Positions 6,402-14,789 of a stretch of DNA of 26,969 bases are shown here, in pieces. The number at the start of each line of letters is the position of its first letter. Position 1 is the first letter of the stretch. Origin of the DNA: JAVBOJ01 sp031550755 (lineage in GTDB: Bacteria > Bacillota > Clostridia > Oscillospirales > UBA929); the NCBI GenBank assembly GCA_031550755.1, contig JAVBOJ010000116.1, forward strand, positions 1 through 26,969, given 5' to 3'. Under the pieces are notes generated by a model. It did not search any database. It saw only the letters and a program-made list of their open reading frames with translations, and was not told the origin of the DNA. The translations under genes were made by a program, and so were the position numbers.

Positions 6402-8146
6402 ATACCGAAAAACACCTGCATGTCCGCGCGGGGCGCTCCCTGTTCCGCTTTATGCGCCCGCACAGGACGCCGTTTTTGTTCGGCATTGTCATGTACAGCG
6501 GCCAAAGTTTTGTGACCGCGCTCCTCGGCTCAATGCAGCTCAGTCAGATGACAGAGGCCATGCTGTCCGGTAGCGTCCCGGGTATTTATACCGCGCTGCT
6601 GCGGTATGTCGCCTGCCTACTGGTATATTTTACCGTGCTGGCCTTCGGCGTATATCAATATGTCGTCAGCGGCGAGCGCGCGACGCGGGACTTAAAGCGC
6701 AGTCTGTTCCGGGGCTTTACGCGCGCCAGCGTCGAAAACCGGGGGCATTCCGGCGAGGGCATCGCCGCCATGAATACCGAGGCCGATTTGGCGGCGGGGC
6801 TGTTCAACAATCCGCTCTCGGCCATCCTCACCTGCCTGATCTCGGTGGTGTTTTCCGCCGCCGTCATCTTCGCGGTGGACTGGCGACTGGGACTGGTATG
6901 CGTCGGCGTCGGACTGGTGGCGTTTTTCCCGCAATACGGTTTTGCGGGGCCGCTGGGACGTTTGCAGGAAACGCGGCTGGCTCTCAACGCCGCGACGGTC
7001 AGGACGGTTTCGGCGCTGTTTTCCGGCGGGGCGAGCATCCGCGCCTTTGGGCTGGGCGGCAAAATGGAGGCCGATTTTGACCGGGACAACAGCGGCCTGT
7101 TTAAGCTGTACCTCAAGGAGGCGGTCATCAGCCTCTGGCAGTACGCCTTTACGACGGTGGAGGGCTGGCTGTCGCTGGCCGGGGTATATGGTCTGGGTGG
7201 GTATCTGGTGGCGACGGGGCGGCTGTCGTTCGCGTCGCTGATGATGGTGCCGGGCATGTGCGTGGCGCTGTCGTTGGGCATGTCCCAGATCGGGAGCGCG
7301 TGGGCGGGGCTTCAGGGCCCTCTTGCCGCCGCCCGGCGCATCGACCGGCTTTTGCCGAGCGCCGAGACGCCCGACACACAGGCGGGCGGGCAGGGCGGGG
7401 GAGACTGGGACGGCGAATACACCCTGCGCATAAGCGATCTGCATTTTCGCTATCCGGACGCCGAGACAAACGCCCTGACCGGCGTGAGCCTTGTCATCGG
7501 CCAAAACGAGACTGTCGCGCTGGTGGGGCGCTCGGGCAGCGGCAAATCCACCCTGCTGCGGGCGGTCATCGGCCTGTATGAGCGTGATGATCTGACCATG
7601 GCGCTGGGCAATCTTTCATTCGGAGACCTGCCGGCCGCGCAGTGGCGCAAGCACTTTGCCTATGTGGATCAGAGCTGCAAGCTGTTTGACATGAGCATTG
7701 CCGACAACATCCGGCTGGGGCGCACGGATGCGACGCCGGAGGAAATCCGGCAAGCCGCCGCCGAGGCCGGCGCGGATGGGTTTATCTCGGCGCTGCCCGA
7801 CGGCTACGACACCGCCTGCGGCGAGGGCGGGGCGTTTTTGTCCGGCGGGCAGAAGCAGCGCATCGCCATCGCGCGGGCGCTGGTGCGGCGCGCGCCGGTG
7901 CTGGTGTTCGATGAGGCGACCTCGGCGCTCGACGCCGAATCAGAGCGGCTCATCATGGACACGATCCGCCGTCTGGGCAAAAATCACACCATTCTGATGA
8001 CCTCCCACAATCTACGCGAGGTCATCGAAGCCGACCGGATCGTCGTGATGGACTCCGGCCGTATCGTCGAGACGGGAACTCATGGGGAACTGACCGCGCG
8101 GGGCGGCGAATACGCTCTGCTGCAAGCCGGGAGGGAGACGCTGTGA
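6398..8146 (+). CDS. ABC exporter half-transporter, subunit 2
   Basis: A 582-residue partner of the preceding gene with the same order: membrane domain (about 20-310), then ATPase domain (about 345-580). Walker A is GRSGSGKST (about 377), the Q-loop is YVDQSCKLF, the signature is LSGGQKQ (about 480), Walker B is VLVFDEAT (about 501) and the H-loop is TSHNL. Both subunits keep the catalytic glutamate and a full signature, so neither site shows the obvious degeneration seen in some heterodimeric exporters. The GTG start overlaps the previous TGA (GTGA) and has GGGAGG seven bases upstream. Confidence 0.9.
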   Translation: MNTEKHLHVRAGRSLFRFMRPHRTPFLFGIVMYSGQSFVTALLGSMQLSQMTEAMLSGSVPGIYTALLRYVACLLVYFTVLAFGVYQYVVSGERATRDLKRSLFRGFTRASVENRGHSGEGIAAMNTEADLAAGLFNNPLSAILTCLISVVFSAAVIFAVDWRLGLVCVGVGLVAFFPQYGFAGPLGRLQETRLALNAATVRTVSALFSGGASIRAFGLGGKMEADFDRDNSGLFKLYLKEAVISLWQYAFTTVEGWLSLAGVYGLGGYLVATGRLSFASLMMVPGMCVALSLGMSQIGSAWAGLQGPLAAARRIDRLLPSAETPDTQAGGQGGGDWDGEYTLRISDLHFRYPDAETNALTGVSLVIGQNETVALVGRSGSGKSTLLRAVIGLYERDDLTMALGNLSFGDLPAAQWRKHFAYVDQSCKLFDMSIADNIRLGRTDATPEEIRQAAAEAGADGFISALPDGYDTACGEGGAFLSGGQKQRIAIARALVRRAPVLVFDEATSALDAESERLIMDTIRRLGKNHTILMTSHNLREVIEADRIVVMDSGRIVETGTHGELTARGGEYALLQAGRETL

Positions 8147-9180
8147 GCTACACGATCATCAGGGAGCCGGATTGTTATTTTGAGACCATACGCGCCGTCG
8201 TCTCGCATATCTCGGGCGACACGCTGGCGGAATTCAGGCGGCAGCGGCTGGCCCGCCCCGGCCGCGACAATGTGGAGACGGCGGCGCTGCTGGCGGCGGT
8301 GCTCGACGGGCCCGAAAAGCTTTCCAATGAGATATACGAGCTGGTCGATCCGGAGAACGAGACGCCGCGCTTCCTGTTCGGCGCGGGGGAGGAGCTCTCG
8401 CCCTTGGCGACGGTGTTCTGGTACTATCGCAATCTGCGCGACCCGTCGGCATCCGGCAAAATACGAGCCATTCACCTGCATGTTGAGGAGGACGAGGAGA
8501 ACCCATGCGATCCGGCGCAAGCATACGAGGAGGCGGATCTTTACGCCTGGCTGGACACGCTGCGCCTTTCGGGCGAGACGAAATACAGCCTCATCAAGCT
8601 ATACCGGGGCTTTGACGAATATCTGGCCTATGTGGACGACTTGGCCGCCCGCGCGCGGCCCCTGTTTGACGCGGCGATGCCGGAAGAGAAAATACGCGCG
8701 GTGACGGAGCGGGTGAGGGAAAATCTGGAGGAAAAGGGGATTTCCTTTTTGGCCGAGCTGCTGAAAGTCGATTTGGAGGAGACGGACGAGTACCTGATCC
8801 GCCCGATGATCGTTGCGCCAAACTCGCTGTCGGTGTACGCGCTGGAAAAAGTCCATCTGTTTTTCGGGCTGGGGCTGTTTGACCTTGTCCCCGTCATGGA
8901 CGGAAAGACCATCGGCCGGGAGCGCATCGGCGATTTTCTCAAGGCGCTGTCCGAGCCAACAAAGCTGAGCATCCTCCAACTGCTGCGGGAGCGCACCATG
9001 TTCAGCCGGGAGCTGGCCGACGCGCTGGGGCTGACCGGCGCGACCATTTCGCATCACATGAGCACCTTGACCGGCCTGCGGCTGGTGAGCATTGCCAAGC
9101 GCGGCAACCGCGTGTATTACGAGCTGGACGGCGAGACCGCCCGGGCGTATTTGGACGCGCTGTACGGGTTGATTGGGTGA
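8143..9180 (+). CDS. ArsR-type winged-helix regulator with a long N-terminal domain
   Basis: A 345-residue protein. The last ~90 residues are an ArsR-type winged helix: IGDFLKALSEPTKLSILQLL (about 264-283), the recognition helix LGLTGATISHHMSTLTGL, and the wing SIAKRGNRVYYEL. A typical ArsR protein is ~100 residues; here ~255 residues of mostly helical, acidic sequence precede it, with no obvious known enzyme motif. No Cys-x-Cys metal site is visible in the winged helix, so it is probably not a classical metal sensor. The GTG start overlaps the transporter stop (GTGA) with GGGAGG upstream. It is third in the ABC operon and is probably its regulator, sensing a ligand through the N-terminal domain. 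Confidence 0.83.
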   Translation: MSYTIIREPDCYFETIRAVVSHISGDTLAEFRRQRLARPGRDNVETAALLAAVLDGPEKLSNEIYELVDPENETPRFLFGAGEELSPLATVFWYYRNLRDPSASGKIRAIHLHVEEDEENPCDPAQAYEEADLYAWLDTLRLSGETKYSLIKLYRGFDEYLAYVDDLAARARPLFDAAMPEEKIRAVTERVRENLEEKGISFLAELLKVDLEETDEYLIRPMIVAPNSLSVYALEKVHLFFGLGLFDLVPVMDGKTIGRERIGDFLKALSEPTKLSILQLLRERTMFSRELADALGLTGATISHHMSTLTGLRLVSIAKRGNRVYYELDGETARAYLDALYGLIG

Positions 9181-9231
9181 AAAGTATAGTCAAAAGGAGG
9201 GGGTGTCCCCCTCCTTTTGACTATACTTTTG
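9181..9231. terminator. perfect 24-bp bidirectional hairpin
   Basis: Bases 9181-9204 and 9208-9231 are exact complements around a three-base TGT loop, starting directly after the regulator stop codon and ending five bases before the convergent gene. Each strand's stem ends in a TTTT run, so it can serve as a terminator in both directions. CTTTTGACT is also present as a direct repeat (9215-9223 and 9227-9235). Confidence 0.85.
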
Positions 9232-9235
9232 ACTG

Positions 9236-9721
9236 TTAATACGTAAAGGAAGCCGCGTTGTCTCCGGACACAAAGGTCATTTTGGTAATATTGAGCTTGT
9301 CCTTCAGCAACGAGTGGAACAACTCGATCAAATTTTCGCAGGTTGCGACTTTTTTTACCACAACAAGGCGGCATTCCGGATATGCTTTGGCCAGCGCGGT
9401 ATCGATGGGCAGACCGGTCATCGTGTTGGACGGCGCGCCGTTTCTGATGCCCTGATCTTCGTATGCCTTCAGGACGCCGGGCAGAAGAGGATCGTTCTCC
9501 TGCAAGAGAAGCGCGTGGTCAAAGTTTTTCAGATAGTCCCATGCGATCCGCTTGATGCTGTTGCAGGGATACACGAAGCCGTTGTTTTCGTTCACATCCC
9601 CCTCCACTTCGATGGTCAGCGTGCCGGTATGCCCGTGCAGATACTGCGCCTCACCTTCATATCCCAAAAAACGATGGGCATATTGGATGTTGAGTTTTGT
9701 AATGGATACTTTTTTCGTCAT
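9236..9721 (-). CDS. 6-pyruvoyl-tetrahydropterin synthase / QueD family protein lacking the catalytic Cys
   Basis: A 161-residue COG0720 (PTPS/6-carboxytetrahydropterin synthase, T-fold) protein. The zinc-binding histidines are His16 (YAHRF) and His29/His31 (LHGH). The Asp-His pair is FDHALL (68-69), and the pterin-anchoring Glu is Glu129 (TCENL). The usual C-x3-HGH motif is here A-Q-Y-L-HGH: Ala25 stands where the catalytic Cys would be, with Glu24 next to it. So ordinary QueD activity is doubtful; a PTPS-III-like aldolase role or another reaction is possible. The start at 9721 has AAGGAGG eight bases upstream. It lies 43 bases after a PerR-type gene, likely co-transcribed. Its base composition is clearly AT-richer than the genes to its left. 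No queC/queE/queF lies nearby. Confidence 0.82.
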   Translation of the reverse strand: MTKKVSITKLNIQYAHRFLGYEGEAQYLHGHTGTLTIEVEGDVNENNGFVYPCNSIKRIAWDYLKNFDHALLLQENDPLLPGVLKAYEDQGIRNGAPSNTMTGLPIDTALAKAYPECRLVVVKKVATCENLIELFHSLLKDKLNITKMTFVSGDNAASFTY

Positions 9722-9764
9722 AACTATAACCTCCTTCTTGTAATTTTTGTACAAACTCTCAAGC

Positions 9765-10166
9765 TCAATCAACAGGCTCCGCATTCCTCCCCTTTGTTTT
9801 GCACGTCCGACAGATCCCTTTGAAGATCACATCATGCTCATCCACTTGAAAACCGTAACAATCCTGCACGGTTTCGTTCAACCTCGCCAGATATTCCATA
9901 TCCACATCGTAGATATCGCCGCATGTTTTGCAACAAAAATGGTAATGTTGCGACAGGCGGTCATCAAACCGCTCGGGGGAGTCCGGGATCAATACCGGGT
10001 GTATGGCCCCCTCTTCGGACAGCTGATGCAGATTTCGGTAAACCGTAGACTTGCTGATGGTCGGGTGCCTTTTTTGGATTTCCAGATAGACGTCCTCGGC
10101 TGTCGGATGGTTGCGCATGGTTTGCACGGCATCCAGGATCATTTGCCGCTGAAGGGTATTCCTCAA
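9765..10166 (-). CDS. Fur-family regulator, PerR type
   Basis: A 133-residue Fur-family metalloregulator with an N-terminal winged helix (about 5-60; STVYRNLHQL recognition helix) and a dimerisation domain. The residues that distinguish B. subtilis PerR are all present: His20 (PerR His37), Asp68 (Asp85), His74 and His76 (His91, His93) and Asp87 (Asp104). Structural zinc cysteines are Cys79, Cys82, Cys119 and Cys122. Asp rather than Glu at position 68 favours PerR, a peroxide sensor using Fe or Mn, over Fur. No ATG suits the start. The TTG at 10166 is chosen because AGGA lies eight bases upstream; a TTG at 10175 touches the AGGA. Probably autoregulated through the box just upstream. Confidence 0.85.
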   Translation of the reverse strand: MRNTLQRQMILDAVQTMRNHPTAEDVYLEIQKRHPTISKSTVYRNLHQLSEEGAIHPVLIPDSPERFDDRLSQHYHFCCKTCGDIYDVDMEYLARLNETVQDCYGFQVDEHDVIFKGICRTCKTKGRNAEPVD

Positions 10167-10173
10167 AACAATC

Positions 10174-10206
10174 AATCCTAAATAATAATTATTTCCATTT
10201 AGGATT
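10174..10206. promoter_or_regulatory. Fur/PerR-type box within a larger dyad
   Basis: AAATAATAATTATTT (10180-10194) is a perfect 7-1-7 inverted repeat, the architecture of Fur and PerR boxes (core ATAAT-N-ATTAT in PerR boxes). It sits directly upstream of the PerR-type gene. An outer dyad, AATCCTAAAT (10174-10183) and ATTTAGGATT (10197-10206), overlaps it and includes the ribosome binding site. Autoregulation is inferred. Confidence 0.72.
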
Positions 10207-10269
10207 ATAGCTCATAAGATGCCAGTTGTCAAGTGAGTTTCAAAAAATTATCGCTTGGATAAAAACAGA

Positions 10270-10309
10270 ACGGTATGACCCTTTTGCAATGTCAAAAGAG
10301 CCATACCGT
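10270..10309 (-). terminator. intrinsic terminator after the carboxypeptidase-regulatory-like gene
   Basis: ACGGTATG (10270-10277) pairs with CATACCGT (10302-10309), and CTTTTG (10281-10286) with CAAAAG (10293-10298), on one axis with a small internal mismatch. On the minus strand the stem is followed by TCTGTTTTTAT. It separates the small gene at 10335 from the PerR-type gene. Confidence 0.75.
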
Positions 10310-10334
10310 GCAAAATTAGTATTTTTGCTGCGCG

Positions 10335-10646
10335 TTACACCAGAATCTCCAGCTCCCGCAGCTTGATCGCGTTTTTGAAGACCTTGATTAAATACAGCCG
10401 CCCGGCCACCAGCGGCCCGAATACAAACTGTCCGGCGTCGTCTGTGAACATCTGCGCGGTAAGCGACAGCTCCTCCGGGGAGGAGCCGGTTTCAAACAGC
10501 ATGACCAGCGCGTCGGACAGCAGGCGTCCGCCGGCGTCGCGCACGATGCCGTGGATGCCCGAACGGCTGTCCGGCACCAGATGTACCGTGGTTTCGATCT
10601 GCTCGTTTTCTCCCGGACGAAAATAAAATTTGGCAAAGGCGCTCAA
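10335..10646 (-). CDS. small carboxypeptidase regulatory-like domain protein
   Basis: A 103-residue protein. The segment SGIHGIVRDAGGRLLSDALVMLFE (in parts) followed by TDDAGQFVFGPL fits the CarboxypepD_reg-like beta-sandwich pattern (V-x-G-x-V-x-D-x2-G ... A-x-V-x-L ... T-D-x2-G-x-F). The conserved FYFRPGENEQIETTV start resembles small Clostridial proteins of this kind. There is no signal peptide, so a cytoplasmic or mother-cell role is more likely than secretion. The start is a TTG at 10646, about eight bases after GGGGGAG; an ATG 21 bases further up lies in front of that ribosome binding site. Function unknown. It is transcribed away from the next operon. Confidence 0.68.
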   Translation of the reverse strand: MSAFAKFYFRPGENEQIETTVHLVPDSRSGIHGIVRDAGGRLLSDALVMLFETGSSPEELSLTAQMFTDDAGQFVFGPLVAGRLYLIKVFKNAIKLRELEILV

Positions 10647-10744
10647 AAAACACACGCTCCCCCACATTTTCGGTTATTCCATTGTATGGCGACAGCCCGA
10701 AAGAGGTTCCGCGACGGAAATTTTGGTGTTATGTAAAGTAATGC

Positions 10745-10773
10745 TTGCAATTTTGGAGAAAAGATACTAAAAT
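10745..10773 (+). promoter_or_regulatory. sigma-A promoter of the regulator-ftsEX operon
   Basis: TTGCAA (10745-10750) and TAAAAT (10768-10773) are separated by exactly 17 bases. Translation starts about 64 bases downstream. Confidence 0.65.
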
Positions 10774-10836
10774 GGTGAGGGCATTTCGGGAAAACAACAC
10801 AAAATGTATTTCCCGAAAATTTGTGGGGGAGGATTG

Positions 10837-11934
10837 GTGCGAAACATGTCTAGTAGAATGTTTCAGAGCATCGTACTGCAAATGAAGGATGCTGTGGAGG
10901 GTGCCATCGGCGTCATCGACGCGGACGGAACCGTGGTGGCGTGCAGCCATCTGCCCTTGATCGGCGAACACAGAGAGCAGGCCGCCCAGGAACTGAGCTA
11001 TCAGACCGAGCCGGTCTGCCGGTATGACGGATACACCTATAAAGCGCTGTTTACGTGGGGCGTGCGGTTTGATTTTGCCGTCTTTGTCGAGGGCGAGGAC
11101 GACCGCGCCCGCGAGCTGTGCCTGCTGGCCGCCGTGGCGCTCAACGGCGCCAAAACGTTTTATGACGAAAAAAACGACAAGGCCACCTTTGTCAAAAATA
11201 TCCTGCTGGACAACATCCTGCCCGGCGATATTTATATGCGTGCGCGCGAGCTCAATTTTGAGTCGGAGGTCGCGCGTGTTGTTTTGCTTGTGCGGCAGGT
11301 GGACAAGACCGATCTGGCCGTCATGGACGTGGTGCAGAGCCTCTTCCCCGACCGGCAGCATGATTTCGTCATCAGCCTCAACGAGCAGGATGTCGCGCTG
11401 GTCAAGGAGGTCGGCCCCGGCGTCGAGGCCCGCGATCTGCGCAAGCTGGCGTTGGCCGTGGAGGAGACCATCAACTCCGAGCTGTATGTCAAAACCGTCA
11501 TCGGCATCGGGTCGGTCGCCGGCCATCTCAAGGAGCTGGCCACATCCTACAAGGAGGCCCAGACCGCCATCGAGGTCGGCAAGGTGTTCGACAGCGAAAA
11601 GACCATCATCAACTTTGAAAATCTCGGCATCGGCCGCCTGATCTACCAGCTGCCCACCACCATGTGCGAAATGTTCCTCTCCGAGGTGTTCAAAAAAAGC
11701 ACCATCGATTCGCTGGATCAGGAGACCCTGTTTACCATCCAGAAATTCTTTGAAAACAGCCTCAACGTATCGGAGACCTCCCGCAAGCTGTTTGTCCACC
11801 GCAACACGTTGGTTTATCGGCTGGAAAAGATCAAAAAGCTCACCGGGCTTGACCTGCGTGAGTTTGACCACGCCATTATTTTCAAGGTGGCGCTGATGGT
11901 CAAGCGGTATTTGAGCTCGCAGAAGACGTATTAA
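10837..11934 (+). CDS. PucR/CdaR-type helix-turn-helix regulator
   Basis: A ~365-residue cytoplasmic regulator. The N-terminal part (MKDAVEGAIGVIDADGTVVACS) resembles the sensory domain of CdaR/sugar-diacid regulators. A central GGDEF-like region (about 150-260, with VIGIGSVAGHLKELATSYKEAQTAIEVG) follows, a segment common in PucR-like proteins. The C-terminal PucR helix-turn-helix is NSLNVSETSRKLFVHRNTLVYRLEKI (about 310-335, in parts). GGGGGAGGA lies at 10825-10833; the GTG at 10837 is four bases away and the ATG at 10846 thirteen, so the start is uncertain between them. It is followed after 38 bases by ftsE. It may control the cell-wall genes downstream, but the inducer is unknown. Confidence 0.82.
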   Translation: MRNMSSRMFQSIVLQMKDAVEGAIGVIDADGTVVACSHLPLIGEHREQAAQELSYQTEPVCRYDGYTYKALFTWGVRFDFAVFVEGEDDRARELCLLAAVALNGAKTFYDEKNDKATFVKNILLDNILPGDIYMRARELNFESEVARVVLLVRQVDKTDLAVMDVVQSLFPDRQHDFVISLNEQDVALVKEVGPGVEARDLRKLALAVEETINSELYVKTVIGIGSVAGHLKELATSYKEAQTAIEVGKVFDSEKTIINFENLGIGRLIYQLPTTMCEMFLSEVFKKSTIDSLDQETLFTIQKFFENSLNVSETSRKLFVHRNTLVYRLEKIKKLTGLDLREFDHAIIFKVALMVKRYLSSQKTY

Positions 11935-11972
11935 ACACAGGGCGCGCGTTTTGGGATAGGAGGAAACGTCCA

Positions 11973-12648
<676 letters not shown>

Positions 12649-12668
<20 letters not shown>

Positions 12669-13551
12669 TTATTTTTTCCGCGAGGGCATCCGCGGCATCT
12701 TTTTGCATGGGTTTTCCAACTTTGTCGCCGTCGGCGTGATCGTGGCCTGTCTGCTCATCATGGGCAGCTTTACGCTGGTCGCCTTCAACATCGACCGCGC
12801 CATCGTCGGCGTGCAAAACAGCAACGAAATCCTCATTTATGTGGACGAAACCATGTCGGCCTCCGAGGCGGAATACAAGGTGGGTTCGCGCATCAATCAA
12901 AACGACAACGTCGCCCGCAGTGATTTTATCGACAAGGACAAGGCGCTCGCCGAGTTCGGCGAAAAGATGGATCCGGCCTACCGCGACCTGCTGGCCGGCA
13001 TGGAAAAAGACAACTCCCTGCGGCACCGGTACCGGGTGCTGTTGCGCGATATTTCCCAACTCAGCGAGACCATCGTCCAGCTTGAGGCCATTCCGGGCGT
13101 CGCCAAGGTCGCTGTGCGGCAGGACATTGTGGAGAGTCTCGGCTCGGTGCGCCGGGTGGTCAATTCCATCTGCCTGATCCTGATTTTGGCGCTTTTGTGC
13201 GTCTCGCTGTTCATCATCGCCAAAACCGTCAAGCTGGCCACCTTCGACCGGCGCGAGGAGATTGGCATCATGCGCATCGTCGGCGCCACAAAGGGCTTTG
13301 TGCGTCTGCCGTTTGTCATCGAGGGTTTTTTGCTGGGGCTGATCGCCGCCGTTATCGCCCTTTTCCTGCAATGGAGCATCTATTCCTTCCTCTCCGACCG
13401 CGTATCTGAGGGGCTGTCCGGCATCACCCAGATTCAGACCGTCCCGTTTTCCGACATGACCCTCCCCGTGCTGCTCATCTTCGTGCTGACCGGCTTTTTG
13501 GTCGGCATGGGCGGCAGCCTCATTACCATCCGTAAATTCTTGAAGGTGTAG
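12649..13551 (+). CDS. ftsX: cell division permease-like protein FtsX
   Basis: A 300-residue membrane protein with the FtsX plan. A short cytoplasmic N-terminus (MKRHEISYFFREGIRGIF) precedes a first helix (about 23-46). A large extracellular loop (about 50-165) is the part that contacts the hydrolase. Three more helices lie at about 172-195, 222-245 and 265-290, with the conserved RREEIGIMRIVGATKGF motif between the second and third. Directly overlaps ftsE and is followed ten bases later by the M23 hydrolase. Confidence 0.95.
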
Positions 13552-13560
13552 GTGTAGAAC

Positions 13561-14772
13561 ATGAAACAGAAGAGAAAAAGGATGCCCTCTTCCCGTTTCT
13601 GGGCCATGGTATTGGCCATTTTTCTGGTGGTGGCGCTGCTTTTGTCGTTGGTGTTTTCGCTGCTGTCGGCGGACGCCGCCGCGGCGTCCTCGGGCAAATC
13701 GCTCGATGATCTGCGCAAAAACGCCAAGACGCTGGCCGAGGAGAAAAAGCAGATTCAAAACGAGCTGGCGCAGATCAAGAAGGACAAAAACTCGGCCATG
13801 AAGGAAAAGGCCGCGCTGGACAAGCAGATCGACATCACCGCGCAGGAAATCGAAAACACCACGGCGCTCATCCAGGAGCTGACGGTGGAAATCGCCGCCC
13901 GTCAGAATGATTTGGACGCCGCGCTGCGGGATGAAGCTGAAACATACGAACAGTTCCGCGTTCGCCTGCGGGTCATGGAGGAAACCGACGAGGCCCATTA
14001 TCTGGGCATCGTGCTGCAGGCCGACAGCTTTTCCGATATGCTCGACCGCATGGAAACGGTGCAGGATATTCTGGCCTACGACCGCAAGCTGATGGACAAG
14101 CTCAAGGAGGATCGGCTGCGCATCGAGCAGGCCAAAACCGAGCTGGAGGCCGACAAGGCCGAGCAGAGCGAGATCCGCGCCGAGCTGGACGGACGTCAGG
14201 CCGAGCTGGTGGATCAGCGCGCCGACGCCCAGAAGCTCATCGACGAGCTGGCCGCCGAGCAGAAGGCCTATCAGGCCGCCTATGACGAGGCCACCGCCGC
14301 CGAGCAGGAGCTCCAGAAGCAGATCGCCAAGATTATGGAGGAGCAGAAAAAGAAGAACGCCACCTATGTCGGCGGCACGTATACATGGCCGCTGCCCGGC
14401 TATTCCACCATCAGCTCCGGGTTCGGCTCCCGCAAACACCCGGTTCTGAAGGTCACCAAATACCACACCGGCATTGACCTGCCCGCGCCGACCGGCACCA
14501 AAATCATCGCCGCCAACAAGGGCACCGTCATCACGGCGGGCTACAACTCGGGCTACGGCAACTATGTCGTCATCGACCACGGCGGCGGACAGGCCACCCT
14601 GTACGGACATATGAGCAAAATTCTGGTGTCGGTCAACCAGCAGGTCACCAAGGGTCAGACCGTTGGGCAGGTGGGCTCCACGGGGCTGTCCACCGGGCCG
14701 CATCTGCATTTTGAAATCATCATCAACGGCACGCAGGTCAACCCGATGAATTACTTTACAAAAGCTTCTTAA
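13561..14772 (+). CDS. EnvC/PcsB-like M23 peptidase with coiled coil
   Basis: A 403-residue secreted or membrane-anchored protein. There is a charged N-terminus and a hydrophobic signal segment (about 12-38), then a long heptad-rich coiled coil (about 45-265) rich in Glu, Lys, Gln and Ala. The C-terminal LytM/M23 domain carries the zinc site: His302 and Asp306 (HTGID), and His381 and His383 (HLHFE). A YGHMS histidine near residue 350 also belongs to the active site. The layout matches EnvC and PcsB/CwlO, which FtsEX activates, and here all zinc ligands are kept, so it should be an active endopeptidase. Gene order ftsE-ftsX-this gene supports a single machine. Confidence 0.9.
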   Translation: MKQKRKRMPSSRFWAMVLAIFLVVALLLSLVFSLLSADAAAASSGKSLDDLRKNAKTLAEEKKQIQNELAQIKKDKNSAMKEKAALDKQIDITAQEIENTTALIQELTVEIAARQNDLDAALRDEAETYEQFRVRLRVMEETDEAHYLGIVLQADSFSDMLDRMETVQDILAYDRKLMDKLKEDRLRIEQAKTELEADKAEQSEIRAELDGRQAELVDQRADAQKLIDELAAEQKAYQAAYDEATAAEQELQKQIAKIMEEQKKKNATYVGGTYTWPLPGYSTISSGFGSRKHPVLKVTKYHTGIDLPAPTGTKIIAANKGTVITAGYNSGYGNYVVIDHGGGQATLYGHMSKILVSVNQQVTKGQTVGQVGSTGLSTGPHLHFEIIINGTQVNPMNYFTKAS

Positions 14773-14789
14773 AAGGAAAGGCTCCATTC

